From the NCBI GenBank assembly GCA_944326385.1, contig CALVDT010000056.1, forward strand, positions 1 to 42,920: DNA of 42,920 bases, written 5' to 3'. The position numbers were made by a program, and so were the translations under genes. The notes under the pieces were generated by a model. That model had not been told where the DNA came from, ran no database searches, and saw only the letters and a program-made list of their open reading frames with translations. Every line of letters starts with the position of its first letter. The first letter of the stretch is position 1. Positions 1 to 8,367 of the stretch are shown piece after piece. Source of the stretch: an uncultured Bacteroidales bacterium. Its GTDB lineage: Bacteria; Bacteroidota; Bacteroidia; Bacteroidales; UBA932.

Positions 1-141
1 ATTTCTTTATTTTTTATTTTCATCGCGGCACTTATGGTGCCCGGGAGCCTTATGCCCCGACGGATACCAATAGGCAATGTATGGCGCTTGACCCAATCCC
101 ATTTGCTCCTTTTTTAGAGGAAATATATGAAATTTTCCGTA

Positions 142-2277
142 TCATGCTTTCTTCCATAAGGTAAAACGGAAGCCTGCATAAATCTTCACTCCCATCAGCG
201 GTCCCCATACCGCACTCGCATCGAAGGAGGCCGTCCTGGGGTTCACGAAGCCGTCAGGCCCCTTGGTCCCGATGATCACATTCTTCTGTCTGAAACCAGT
301 CAGGTTCTCCCCTCCGAGATAGACGTCCACGCCCTTGAATCTTCTGGTCACCTGAAAATACAACAAGGGGAATACAGGCGTACGTCCGTTTTCATAAAGC
401 AGATTCCCTTCACCGTCTGTTTCATCCAGCATGAAATCATACACCCTGCATGAGCCATTCAATGATGCCGTAAAATCGAATATCCATCTGTTCAGAAGAG
501 TGGCATACTGAAGATTCAGCACACCTTTGAAATTGGCGGTCATGGGTTTTTCCACCAGACCTTTTCCGGGAAGTTCTATCTTCGCATCAGTATATCTGCA
601 AGTCAGGGATACCGTAAGACGCTCGACCGGATCCACGGAAAAGTCCAGCTGATAATTGTCCGAATAAGAGCGGTTGCCGTCCAGATTATAGAACCATATC
701 ACATTGCTCCCCATCTCATAATCGACCACTGACTGCTGGTCGAATGCAGTCCTGAAATAATCGAAACTCAGATAAGTGTCCGAAGAAGCGCCGAACGGGA
801 AATAATAGGTGATATTGCCGCCGAAAGTCCAGGCATCTTCAAGGGTATGGCTGCTGAAATCCCCTCTGAATATCTTGCCTGTGGAAAAGACTCCGATATT
901 GTCGGCAAGCGGAGATGCATATCTCATCCCACGGCCGGCATTCGCCCTGATGACTATTTCCTCTACGGGGGAATATTTCAATGTAGCTCTTGGAGAAAAC
1001 CTGAAACCTCCCTGACTGTACCAGTCCTCCCTGACGCCTACTACAGACGTGAATTTCTCACCCGAGCGGAAAGTATATTCCCCGTAAATCCCGACAAATC
1101 CCAGATCCGAGACTTTATCCATGGAAGAAACCACCGGCCCCATCATCCAGACAGTCCTGTCCATGTCTTCATCATACCTGTCAAAGGTGCCTCCGATTCC
1201 GGCAGTGAACCTGTGGGATTCGTTTATTTCATTCTGGTACATGAGATTCGCAAAAACCGAATGCTGCCGGCCCATGAACGATGTCGAGCCGAACCAGGAA
1301 TCCATATCCTGAAAGGTGTAATCGGCTACAAGCGCGATATTCCGCGAATTGTCCTCCTCCAGTGGAATACCTATCTTGAGATATCCGTTCAGCTGGCGGT
1401 TCACTATATCGGAACCCCACGGATCAGAACCTGCTGCAGACGGAGCCGCAATGGAATAGGCATCATGATCGTAGCCTTCCTGTCCGCCATGGCGGATGTC
1501 CTGCAATGCCCTGACTCCGAAACGCACCTGCACCCCGCCTGGAGAATTGTACAGCCACCTGTTCGCAAGATTGAACTGAAGCTGCCGGGGAGCATCCATG
1601 AATCCGTCTCCGTTGTGGTCAAAAGACATGAGATTGCCTGACACGTGCCCGAGAATCACGGTACTCCAGGAAGCCCCCATCTGCAAAGAGGAAGCTATGT
1701 TGAAATCCATTTTGGTGTCACTCATCACGGCGGCATTCAGGAAGAGAGGCTTCTCATCCGTAGGTTTCCTGTGTTCGAGATTTATCTGTCCGGTCACCGA
1801 CTCCACTCCGTTTATCACGGAGGCAGCTCCTTTCGCTATCTGGATGCTTTCCAGCCACTGGCCAGGCACATATGAAAGACCGAAGGGAGCTGCAAAACCT
1901 CTCATGGCAGGTCTGTTTTCATCGAGCATCTGGGTATATACCCCTGACAGTCCGAGAAGCCTTATCTGTCTCGCTCCTGTCACAGCATCCGAATAGCCCA
2001 CAGTCACGCTTGCCGAATTCTCGAAACTCTCGGCAAGGGTGCAACAGGCCATCTTGTGCAGACCGGCCGAAGATATGACCTCCGTCCTTACAGGTTTGCC
2101 TTTGGAGATGAAGTTTCCTGACTGCCTGTCCACGAAGACGGCAGCTTCAAGGCTGTCACTCCTGTCATTATAGATTCCGGCAGTGTCAACGGACTGGCCG
2201 GCAGGCCCTGTCACCCGGGCATTCATGGTCAAAAGCGCGGCTGCGACCATGCACAGCGAAATAAGGATTCTTTTCAT
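142..2277 (-). CDS. TonB-dependent outer-membrane receptor
   Basis: This 711-residue protein is a TonB-dependent receptor of the BtuB/FepA type. It would be a 22-strand outer-membrane barrel with an N-terminal plug, using TonB-ExbBD energy to import a scarce ligand. The ATG at 2277 is chosen because it opens with a good signal peptide (MKRILISLCMVAAALLTMNA); the longer frame would need a TTG lying inside the promoter. Plug signatures include GARQIRLLGLSG, GAASVINGVESVTGQIN and the Asn-Arg-Pro region between them. The C-terminus ends in aromatic and charged residues (AGFRFTLWKKA), as outer-membrane barrels do. There is no N-terminal carboxypeptidase-D-like domain, so it is not a SusC/RagA protein. 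Relatives in Bacteroidota often sit near metal-handling genes, but the ligand cannot be read here. It is transcribed divergently from sppA. Confidence 0.9.
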   Translation of the reverse strand: MKRILISLCMVAAALLTMNARVTGPAGQSVDTAGIYNDRSDSLEAAVFVDRQSGNFISKGKPVRTEVISSAGLHKMACCTLAESFENSASVTVGYSDAVTGARQIRLLGLSGVYTQMLDENRPAMRGFAAPFGLSYVPGQWLESIQIAKGAASVINGVESVTGQINLEHRKPTDEKPLFLNAAVMSDTKMDFNIASSLQMGASWSTVILGHVSGNLMSFDHNGDGFMDAPRQLQFNLANRWLYNSPGGVQVRFGVRALQDIRHGGQEGYDHDAYSIAAPSAAGSDPWGSDIVNRQLNGYLKIGIPLEEDNSRNIALVADYTFQDMDSWFGSTSFMGRQHSVFANLMYQNEINESHRFTAGIGGTFDRYDEDMDRTVWMMGPVVSSMDKVSDLGFVGIYGEYTFRSGEKFTSVVGVREDWYSQGGFRFSPRATLKYSPVEEIVIRANAGRGMRYASPLADNIGVFSTGKIFRGDFSSHTLEDAWTFGGNITYYFPFGASSDTYLSFDYFRTAFDQQSVVDYEMGSNVIWFYNLDGNRSYSDNYQLDFSVDPVERLTVSLTCRYTDAKIELPGKGLVEKPMTANFKGVLNLQYATLLNRWIFDFTASLNGSCRVYDFMLDETDGEGNLLYENGRTPVFPLLYFQVTRRFKGVDVYLGGENLTGFRQKNVIIGTKGPDGFVNPRTASFDASAVWGPLMGVKIYAGFRFTLWKKA

Positions 2278-2283
2278 TTGCCG

Positions 2284-2314
2284 CAAATTTAGAAACAGGT
2301 TCTTGAATTCCAAA
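2284..2314 (-). promoter_or_regulatory. Promoter of the TonB receptor gene
   Basis: On the minus strand this reads TTTG (2314-2311), 19 bases, then TAAATTTG (2291-2284), a full match to the Bacteroidota -33/-7 consensus. The last G of the -7 box is only 6 bases before the ATG at 2277, so transcription should begin at or next to the start codon. Confidence 0.7.
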
Positions 2315-2320
2315 ACAGTT

Positions 2321-2355
2321 TTTGGGCATTATTTACAGGAATTTCAGTATTTTTG
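2321..2355 (+). promoter_or_regulatory. Possible promoter of sppA
   Basis: TATTTTTG at 2348-2355 matches TAnnTTTG, and TTTG lies at 2321-2324. The 23-base spacing is longer than the usual 19-21, so this is a candidate only. It lies 27 bases before the sppA ATG. Confidence 0.4.
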
Positions 2356-2382
2356 GGGAAATTTGAAACTCTGATATATCGT

Positions 2383-4164
2383 ATGAAACAATTTCTGAAG
2401 ATGACTCTGGCGGCTATCGTCGGCTGTCTTGTCACCGGCATGGTGATGATGCTCGTATTTTTCGGTTTTCTCGGTGCAATAGCATCCATCGGCAATTCCC
2501 AGCCGGTGATGCCTGTCTCGGCAGTACTGAGGATAGACATGTCGACCTTCCAGCTGGGAGAGCAGACAAAGGACGTGGATATCCTGTCCGCCGTATCAGG
2601 AAACCAGACCCAGGTTACAGGAATACTGGACGCAATAAGGGCTATAGAAGCAGCTGCCGCAGACCCTGCCGTCAAATACATCTACATGAAGCCCGACATG
2701 GCATACGGAGGTATGGCGGAAATGGAAGAGCTGCGTCAGGCTCTGCTGAACTTCAGGCTGAGCGGCAAAGCAGTGATCTCATATATAGAGAACCCTACAA
2801 ACGCAGGCTACTATCTCGCCTCTGCATCGGACAAGATCTTCATGACTCCCCATCAGGGAGGGATGAACATGCTCACAGGCATTTCGAGCCAGATGATTTT
2901 CCTCAAGGACATACTCGCAAAACTCGGTGTCAATGTCCAGCTGATACGCCATGGCAAATACAAGTCTGCAGGCGAGATGTTCGTCAGAAATGAAGCAAGC
3001 CCGGAAAACCTTGCACAGAACGAGGAACTCATAGCATCAATCTGGGATTCCTGGTCATCCAGCATTGCAGACAGCAGGAACATTTCCGTCGAGGACTTCG
3101 ACTCATGCATCGACGGACTGCTTCTGAACACCCCCCGGGATTATATGGACTGCGGACTTGTAGACGAACTGCTGACGCTGGACGGCCTCAGGACAAGGCT
3201 TGAAGAATATGCCGGAAGCTCCGGACATGACAAGGCATCAATGATCACGCTGCAGGACTACATAAAACTGAAGGTGACCCCGAAACTGCGTGCTGAAAAC
3301 GAAGTGGCAGTGATATATGCCACCGGCAACATAATCGACGGCTCTGACCAGCAGCAGGTAGCCGGAGACAGGTTTGCCGAAATCATCTCGAAGGTCAGGA
3401 AGAATGAAAAAGTCAAGGCCGTGGTGTTCCGTGTCAACTCCCCTGGAGGAAGCGTCCTTGCCTCCGAGAAGATCAGGGACGAGATATCCCTCCTTGCAGA
3501 AGAAAAGCCGGTGATAGCGTCATTCGGGGATTATGCAGCCTCAGGCGGATACTGGATATCGGCCGGATGCGACTACATCTTCACGAACAGCTCCACACTT
3601 ACAGGGTCAATCGGCGTATTCAGCATGATCCCGGATTTCAGCAAGACACTTGACGAGATCGCCCATGTCAACATCACTTCAGTGAACTCGAACCGGCACA
3701 GCGACATTTATTCCACCCTGAGACCTCTGACAGCAAAAGAGACGGCATACATGCAGGAAGCCGTCGAAGATATCTACGGCCAGTTTGTCTCTGTCGTGGC
3801 GGAAGGCCGTTCCATCAGTCCTGAATATGTGGACTCGATTGCGCAAGGCAGAGTCTGGTCCGGGAACGATGCGGTCAGGCTGAAACTTGCGGACAAGACC
3901 GGGAACATAATGGATGCAGTCCGCTATGCCGTCATTGCAGGGGGACAGGATGCCTCATCCGATCTGTCGGAATGGGACATAGTGGAATATCCTGCCCCGC
4001 TTTCCACCATCGAAATGCTTATCCAGACCATCGACGGATCATCTTCGGCTTCGATATTCAAGAATACGCCATTCGCAGACATCGAGACGGCATTCAAAGG
4101 ATGGACATCGGCCCAAAGCGGGAAACCATATGCCAGAATGCCATACGAACTGACAATCAGGTGA
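2383..4164 (+). CDS. sppA: Signal peptide peptidase SppA (67K type)
   Basis: A membrane-anchored serine protease of the S49 family that degrades signal peptides left after secretion. The 593-residue product has an N-terminal membrane segment (about residues 7-36) followed by tandem S49 domains, the long form of SppA. The likely catalytic Lys is K194 in KYKSAGE, and the Ser is S387 in YAASGGYW, with NSPGGSV just upstream and TGSIGVF after it; this is the Lys-Ser dyad split over two repeats as in E. coli SppA. The ATG at 2383 is preferred over an upstream TTG because the TTG lies inside the candidate -7 box and the sequence MKQFLKM gives a normal start. It converges on tilS with 23 bases between the stop codons. 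Confidence 0.95.
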   Translation: MKQFLKMTLAAIVGCLVTGMVMMLVFFGFLGAIASIGNSQPVMPVSAVLRIDMSTFQLGEQTKDVDILSAVSGNQTQVTGILDAIRAIEAAAADPAVKYIYMKPDMAYGGMAEMEELRQALLNFRLSGKAVISYIENPTNAGYYLASASDKIFMTPHQGGMNMLTGISSQMIFLKDILAKLGVNVQLIRHGKYKSAGEMFVRNEASPENLAQNEELIASIWDSWSSSIADSRNISVEDFDSCIDGLLLNTPRDYMDCGLVDELLTLDGLRTRLEEYAGSSGHDKASMITLQDYIKLKVTPKLRAENEVAVIYATGNIIDGSDQQQVAGDRFAEIISKVRKNEKVKAVVFRVNSPGGSVLASEKIRDEISLLAEEKPVIASFGDYAASGGYWISAGCDYIFTNSSTLTGSIGVFSMIPDFSKTLDEIAHVNITSVNSNRHSDIYSTLRPLTAKETAYMQEAVEDIYGQFVSVVAEGRSISPEYVDSIAQGRVWSGNDAVRLKLADKTGNIMDAVRYAVIAGGQDASSDLSEWDIVEYPAPLSTIEMLIQTIDGSSSASIFKNTPFADIETAFKGWTSAQSGKPYARMPYELTIR

Positions 4165-4187
4165 CGCCATGAAGAGGACGGGACGGC

Positions 4188-5597
4188 TCACCCCTTTCTT
4201 ATCATGAGGACCGTCCCTGTTTCCTGGTTTACACGGTATTTGTCATCGATACGCTCTCCAAGTACGGCAGCTATCCTGCCGTCGTCCTCTGCGCAGCAAG
4301 TGTCGACGACCATCACGGCGGATTCTTTACGGAATCTGTCGTATTTCAGGTCAGTGAAGAAATCGCTGACCTTTTTTCTGCCCTTCATGCCCAGAGGGAT
4401 GAACCAGTCGCCGTCGCGCCATCCGCGGCAGACAAAAGGGAAAGGCAAGGCCGAAGCATCGAATATGAGAGTCCCGTGCGGCTGTTTCAGAGTCGGAAGG
4501 GAGTCCATGTCCATGAGAGAGATGGAAAAAGAGATTCCGTTGCACGTATACCGACCTGGCCCCCTCACGACAGTGAATGCATCGCATTCCGGCATCAGAC
4601 CCGTTCCGGCCATTCCGACCGGACGGACTTTCCTTATCATGAGTCGTGTTCCTGTCGTCAGAAGGAGATAGCCTGGTGAATGGAAACGCTTGCCGGACAG
4701 GGTCCTGTCACTTTTCAGCAGTCCTGTCAGCGTAGTCACGGCAGTCCTGTTGAAGCCGTATCTGTCGAGGAAACGATAAAGGGCATATTCCCAATGACCG
4801 GACGAACGCAGCTTTTCCAGATCAAGAGTGACACAACCGTCAGAATACCCGGTAATCCGTTCCAGGAGTCTGTCAGAGCAGGAGTCCGCCAAAGCTCCGG
4901 CATAACCGAAATAAGACATTTCATCCGAGACTGTCTTGATGAAAGAAGGATTCATCTGCTCCAGGACAGGTATCACCAAGTGTCTGATCCTGTTCCTCCT
5001 GTAATCCGTGAGCGCATTGGTGCTGTCATTCCTGTACGGGACAGACCGGGCCAGAGCATAACCTTCAATCTGCCGGCGTGTAAAAGCAAGCATCGGACGC
5101 AGCAGTTTCACTGGTGCGCCCCCGTCCTGACACGGGACAGATGACTCGACCGACATGCCTGTCAGACCGCGCATCCCCGTACCTCTGACAAGGTTCAGGA
5201 GCAGGGTCTCGGCATTATCATTGGCATTATGGGCTACACACACAGCCCCATAGCCTTCCGCCCTGCAAAGATCCGCGAACCAGCGGTATCTCAGCTCCCG
5301 TGCAGCCATTTCGATACTCAGCGAATTCTCCCTGGCAAAACCTGCAGTATCGAAGACCTCCCTATGGAACTTTATCCCCGCACTCACGGCCCAGTCCCTG
5401 ACCAGAGCCTCGTCCCCGTCACTTTCGTCTCCGCGCAGCCTGAAATTGCAATGGGCCACGGCAAAACCGAGCCCGGTCCTCCGGAAAAGATCGGCCATGC
5501 ACATGGAATCGACACCTCCGCTGACAGCAAGCAGGACAGGAGTGTCATCGTCATACAGCCCTGCCCTGCCTAATATTTGCGTAAACTCATGATACAT
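4188..5597 (-). CDS. tilS: tRNA(Ile)-lysidine synthase TilS
   Basis: TilS attaches lysine to C34 of the CAU anticodon of tRNA-Ile2, using ATP, so that the tRNA reads AUA as isoleucine. The 469-residue protein has the N-type ATP pyrophosphatase P-loop SGGVDS at residues 26-31, then the family landmarks HCNFRLRGDESDGDE, VAHNANDNAETLLLNLVRGTGMRGLTG (split here only by position) and RPML. The C-terminal part, from about residue 380, holds the TilS substrate-binding domain (WRDGDWFIPLGMKGRKKVSDFF). It is the last gene of a minus-strand group after proS and the DUF3078 gene, starting 5 bases after the latter's stop, so it is probably co-transcribed. Confidence 0.95.
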   Translation of the reverse strand: MYHEFTQILGRAGLYDDDTPVLLAVSGGVDSMCMADLFRRTGLGFAVAHCNFRLRGDESDGDEALVRDWAVSAGIKFHREVFDTAGFARENSLSIEMAARELRYRWFADLCRAEGYGAVCVAHNANDNAETLLLNLVRGTGMRGLTGMSVESSVPCQDGGAPVKLLRPMLAFTRRQIEGYALARSVPYRNDSTNALTDYRRNRIRHLVIPVLEQMNPSFIKTVSDEMSYFGYAGALADSCSDRLLERITGYSDGCVTLDLEKLRSSGHWEYALYRFLDRYGFNRTAVTTLTGLLKSDRTLSGKRFHSPGYLLLTTGTRLMIRKVRPVGMAGTGLMPECDAFTVVRGPGRYTCNGISFSISLMDMDSLPTLKQPHGTLIFDASALPFPFVCRGWRDGDWFIPLGMKGRKKVSDFFTDLKYDRFRKESAVMVVDTCCAEDDGRIAAVLGERIDDKYRVNQETGTVLMIRKG

Positions 5598-5602
5598 CCG
5601 TG

Positions 5603-6712
5603 CTACCTTGAAAAGGTGTACACAAAACCGAACGACAGCGACTCCTTGAACTGGATACGCTGTTTCCCGGGAAGCCCTGCTGTCTTTTCCTCAGGAGTCA
5701 CAATAATGACGTTGTCATCATAGATCAGATTCGTCAGGATAGTGAAGGAAAAGAACTTAGTGAGTTTCCAGTCAATCCTCGTATCCCAGTTCACACGCAC
5801 ATTCTGCGGTTTGTCAAGATAATCGGAGAAGAGCACCACCTGTGAGGAGAAAGCGAAATTGTCATTGACATTCACCTTGAAATCCACCTTCAGCTGGGCA
5901 CCGAATTCGAATTTCGCCGTCTTGTAGACATTGCCGTCCGTGGTTCCGTCCTCAAGTTTCGGAAGGTCTGCGACATCTTCGTATTCCTTCTTGAGAGGCT
6001 GGCTGTAAGATGCCCGCAGCTCAGGATTGTCCACAATCACAAAACCTCCCGTCAACGGGGCGAGATTCACGGTAAGCCATTTCAAAGGCTTGTAATCAAG
6101 ACCGAGGGCGAGGTTCGTGTAAGCCGGGGAAATGAAACCTGACTTCAGGACACTCGCAGCGCGCCAGTCCGCACCGACATACTCCTCTCCTTCACCGAGA
6201 GCGCTTCCGTCCGCCTTCTTTGACGGAGTAGGATAATCATAGGTGTTCGTGAACTGGGACCGGAAACTGAAATTGACAGAATAATAAAGCTCATCCTTGG
6301 CCTGATAGCCCCATTTGCTTTCCAGATATATCCTGTCATCACTTTTCTGGAGTATCGGCTTGTCAGCGGAATACAGGAAGCCGTAATCGAGCTGAAGCCT
6401 GTTGTTCCAGAACATCTTGTCTTTCTTGTAATTCGCATTCGCATCTATGAATGTCTTCAGAGACAGCGTGTTGTATCCTCCGGCAGCCCAGTTTGTCAGG
6501 GACGTCTGACCGAAATCGAGCTTTGTCTGAAGAGAATTGCTCCAGTATTTTGGCTTCGGCACCACCGTTTCCTCCACTCTCGGAGCAGATTCCACAGCCG
6601 CGGCCGCCTCGTCCAGCACTTTCAGAGCATCTGTCTTTCCGGACTCCTGGGACAAAACCGGCAACGGCAACAGCAGCCAGAAGGTCATCAATAGTTTTCC
6701 CATTTTCTCCAT
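5603..6712 (-). CDS. DUF3078 domain protein, probable outer-membrane protein
   Basis: A 369-residue exported protein with a signal peptide (MEKMGKLLMTFWLLLPLPVLS, cleavage near Ser21-Gln22) and a body of alternating aromatic and polar strands that looks like a beta-barrel. The stretch WSNSLQTKLDFGQTSLTNWA and the following GGYNTLSLKT are the signature of DUF3078, a Bacteroidota family of unknown function. The C-terminus (SLSFGFVYTFSR) ends as an outer-membrane strand would. The start could also be the Met four codons later; the signal peptide is intact either way. It lies 19 bases after proS and 5 bases before tilS, an arrangement that says little about its role. Confidence 0.85.
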   Translation of the reverse strand: MEKMGKLLMTFWLLLPLPVLSQESGKTDALKVLDEAAAAVESAPRVEETVVPKPKYWSNSLQTKLDFGQTSLTNWAAGGYNTLSLKTFIDANANYKKDKMFWNNRLQLDYGFLYSADKPILQKSDDRIYLESKWGYQAKDELYYSVNFSFRSQFTNTYDYPTPSKKADGSALGEGEEYVGADWRAASVLKSGFISPAYTNLALGLDYKPLKWLTVNLAPLTGGFVIVDNPELRASYSQPLKKEYEDVADLPKLEDGTTDGNVYKTAKFEFGAQLKVDFKVNVNDNFAFSSQVVLFSDYLDKPQNVRVNWDTRIDWKLTKFFSFTILTNLIYDDNVIIVTPEEKTAGLPGKQRIQFKESLSFGFVYTFSR

Positions 6713-6731
6713 GATTCCTGTCTTTTATCGG

Positions 6732-8210
6732 TTAATATGATCTTGCAAACAATACCCTTCTGTGTGAAGGCTTCCCGGAATAGACGCATCTGCCTTCTTC
6801 TTCGCAGACGACGGAATCTATCGGTATGCACCTGATCGTAGCCTTCGTCTCTTCCTTTATCCTTTCCTCGGTCTCTGTAGTGCCGTCCCAATGGCAAAGC
6901 AGGAAGCCGCCCTCTTCAATCTTCTCCTTGAATTCATCCCATGTATCTACCTTGATTATATGGCTGTCTCTGAATTCCAGAGCCTTTGCATAGATATTTG
7001 CCTGGATTTCATCCAGAAGCGCCTCTATCCTGCGGCCAAGGCCTTCCTGGGATACGGACATCTTCTCCAGCGTATCGCGGCGGGCAAGCTCTACGGTACC
7101 GTTCTCCATGTCGCGCGGCCCTACGGCTATCCTGACCGGAACTCCTTTCAGCTCCCACTCGGCAAACTTGAAACCCGGCCTAAGAGTGTCCCTGTCGTCA
7201 ATCTTCACGCTATGTCCGTGGCTTTCAAGTTCTTTCTTCAGTTCATCCATCTTGTCGAGAATGGCTGTCCTCTCATCGGCACTCTTGTATATAGGGACCA
7301 TCACCACCTGTACAGGTGCGAGAGCCGGCGGCAGCACCAGCCCGTTGTCATCGCCATGCGCCATGATCAGCGCCCCCATCAGACGTGTCGACACACCCCA
7401 TGATGTAGCCCAGACGTACTCCTGCTTCCCTTCCTTGTTCGTGAACTGGACATCGAAAGCCTTGGCGAAATTCTGCCCGAGGAAATGCGAAGTACCTGCC
7501 TGAAGAGCCTTGCCATCCTGCATCATGGCTTCAATGGTAAGAGTATCAAGTGCACCTGCAAATCTCTCGTTCGGGCTCTTATGCCCCACGACGACAGGCA
7601 TCGCCATGTAATTGCGGGCGAAATCGGCATAGACATTCACCATCTTCTCGGCCTCAGCCATGGCTTCCCCGCTGGTCGCATGGGCCGTATGGCCTTCCTG
7701 CCAGAGGAATTCCGCAGTACGGAGGAAAAGCCTTGTCCTCATTTCCCACCTGACCACATTCGCCCACTGGTTGCAAAGTATCGGAAGATCCCTCCACGAA
7801 GTAACCCAGTTCTTATAGGTATTCCATATGATAGTCTCGGAAGTAGGCCTTACCACGAGTTCCTCCTCGAGCTTCGCGGAAGGGTCCACCACTACGCCCG
7901 GACCGTCCGGATTTGCCATGAGTCTGTGATGCGTCACCACGGCACATTCCTTGGCGAAACCTTCCACATGCTCCGCCTCCCTGCTCAGGAAAGACTTGGG
8001 GATGAACAGAGGGAAGTAGGCATTCTGATGCCCTGTCTCCTTGAATTTGGAATCAAGTATATGCTGCATCTTCTCCCAGATGGCGTATCCGTACGGTTTG
8101 ATGACCATACAGCCTCTGACTGCAGAACGCTCTGCAAGATCAGCCTTGACCACCAGATTGTCCTACCACTGGGAATAGTTCTCGGATCTTTTGGTAACCT
8201 CTTTTGCCAT
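6732..8210 (-). CDS. proS: Prolyl-tRNA synthetase, interrupted by an in-frame amber codon at codon 16
   Basis: ProS charges tRNA-Pro with proline. The frame encodes the compact eukaryote/archaeon-like ProRS used by Bacteroidota, without the bacterial editing insertion. Landmarks include [10 protein letters not shown], the class II motif 2 area ([21 protein letters not shown]), [30 protein letters not shown] and an anticodon-binding/C-terminal region ending in LFARSY. The natural start is the ATG at 8208-8210, because [15 protein letters not shown] matches the usual N-terminus of these enzymes, but codon 16 (8163-8165), where family members carry Tyr, reads TAG. Beyond it the frame is open to the stop at 6732, 493 codons in all. 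An open start after the stop is the GTG at 8151-8153, giving 473 residues. Whether the gene is active, restarted or misread cannot be told from sequence alone. Confidence 0.85.
8163..8165 (-). other. In-frame TAG within the 5' end of proS
   Basis: Read on the minus strand the codons are TCC CAG TGG TAG GAC AAT CTG. One C-to-G change from TAC, or T-to-G from TAT, would create it. TAG is used as a genuine terminator by lpxA, the FadL-type gene and the repeat lipoprotein in this window, so general reassignment of TAG is unlikely. Confidence 0.9.
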
Positions 8211-8263
8211 TGTACTCGTTTTTATTTATATTTGTTGTTGACATAAACTGCATATTCTGCATC

Positions 8264-8319
8264 TTACAATCGCAGTTTGGTCTTGTAATTGCAGAAGACA
8301 GGATGGCGGTTACGCCATC
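8264..8319. other. Two inverted repeats in the proS / lipoprotein divergent region
   Basis: The 157-base gap 8211-8367 separates divergent genes. It holds TTACAA (8264-8269) facing TTGTAA (8283-8288), and a perfect 7-bp stem GATGGCG-GTTA-CGCCATC at 8302-8319. Neither stem is followed by a T-run on either strand, so these are not terminators. They could be an operator and a 5' leader hairpin. I find no good TAnnTTTG box in this gap. Confidence 0.45.
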
Positions 8320-8367
8320 GGAAACCGCGAAGGTACATAAAATTTTTAATTTAAAGGAGATTCCATT

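Noticed and set aside
3-164. An open plus-strand frame from the left edge that could be the end of a gene, and a possible minus-strand start (ATG at 23) running off the edge.
   Set aside because: Too little sequence is visible, the first bases are simply A/T-rich, and the plus frame runs into the end of the TonB receptor gene. Neither can be supported.
847-1641. A 264-residue plus-strand frame within the TonB receptor gene.
   Set aside because: It is antisense to a well-supported barrel gene, has unnatural composition and matches no family.
8163-8165. General reassignment of TAG to an amino acid as the explanation for the proS stop.
   Set aside because: Several other genes here end in TAG at family-typical lengths, and no other gene has an internal in-frame TAG.
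8302-8319. An intrinsic terminator at the GATGGCG hairpin.
   Set aside because: No T-run follows on either strand, and both flanking genes point away from it.
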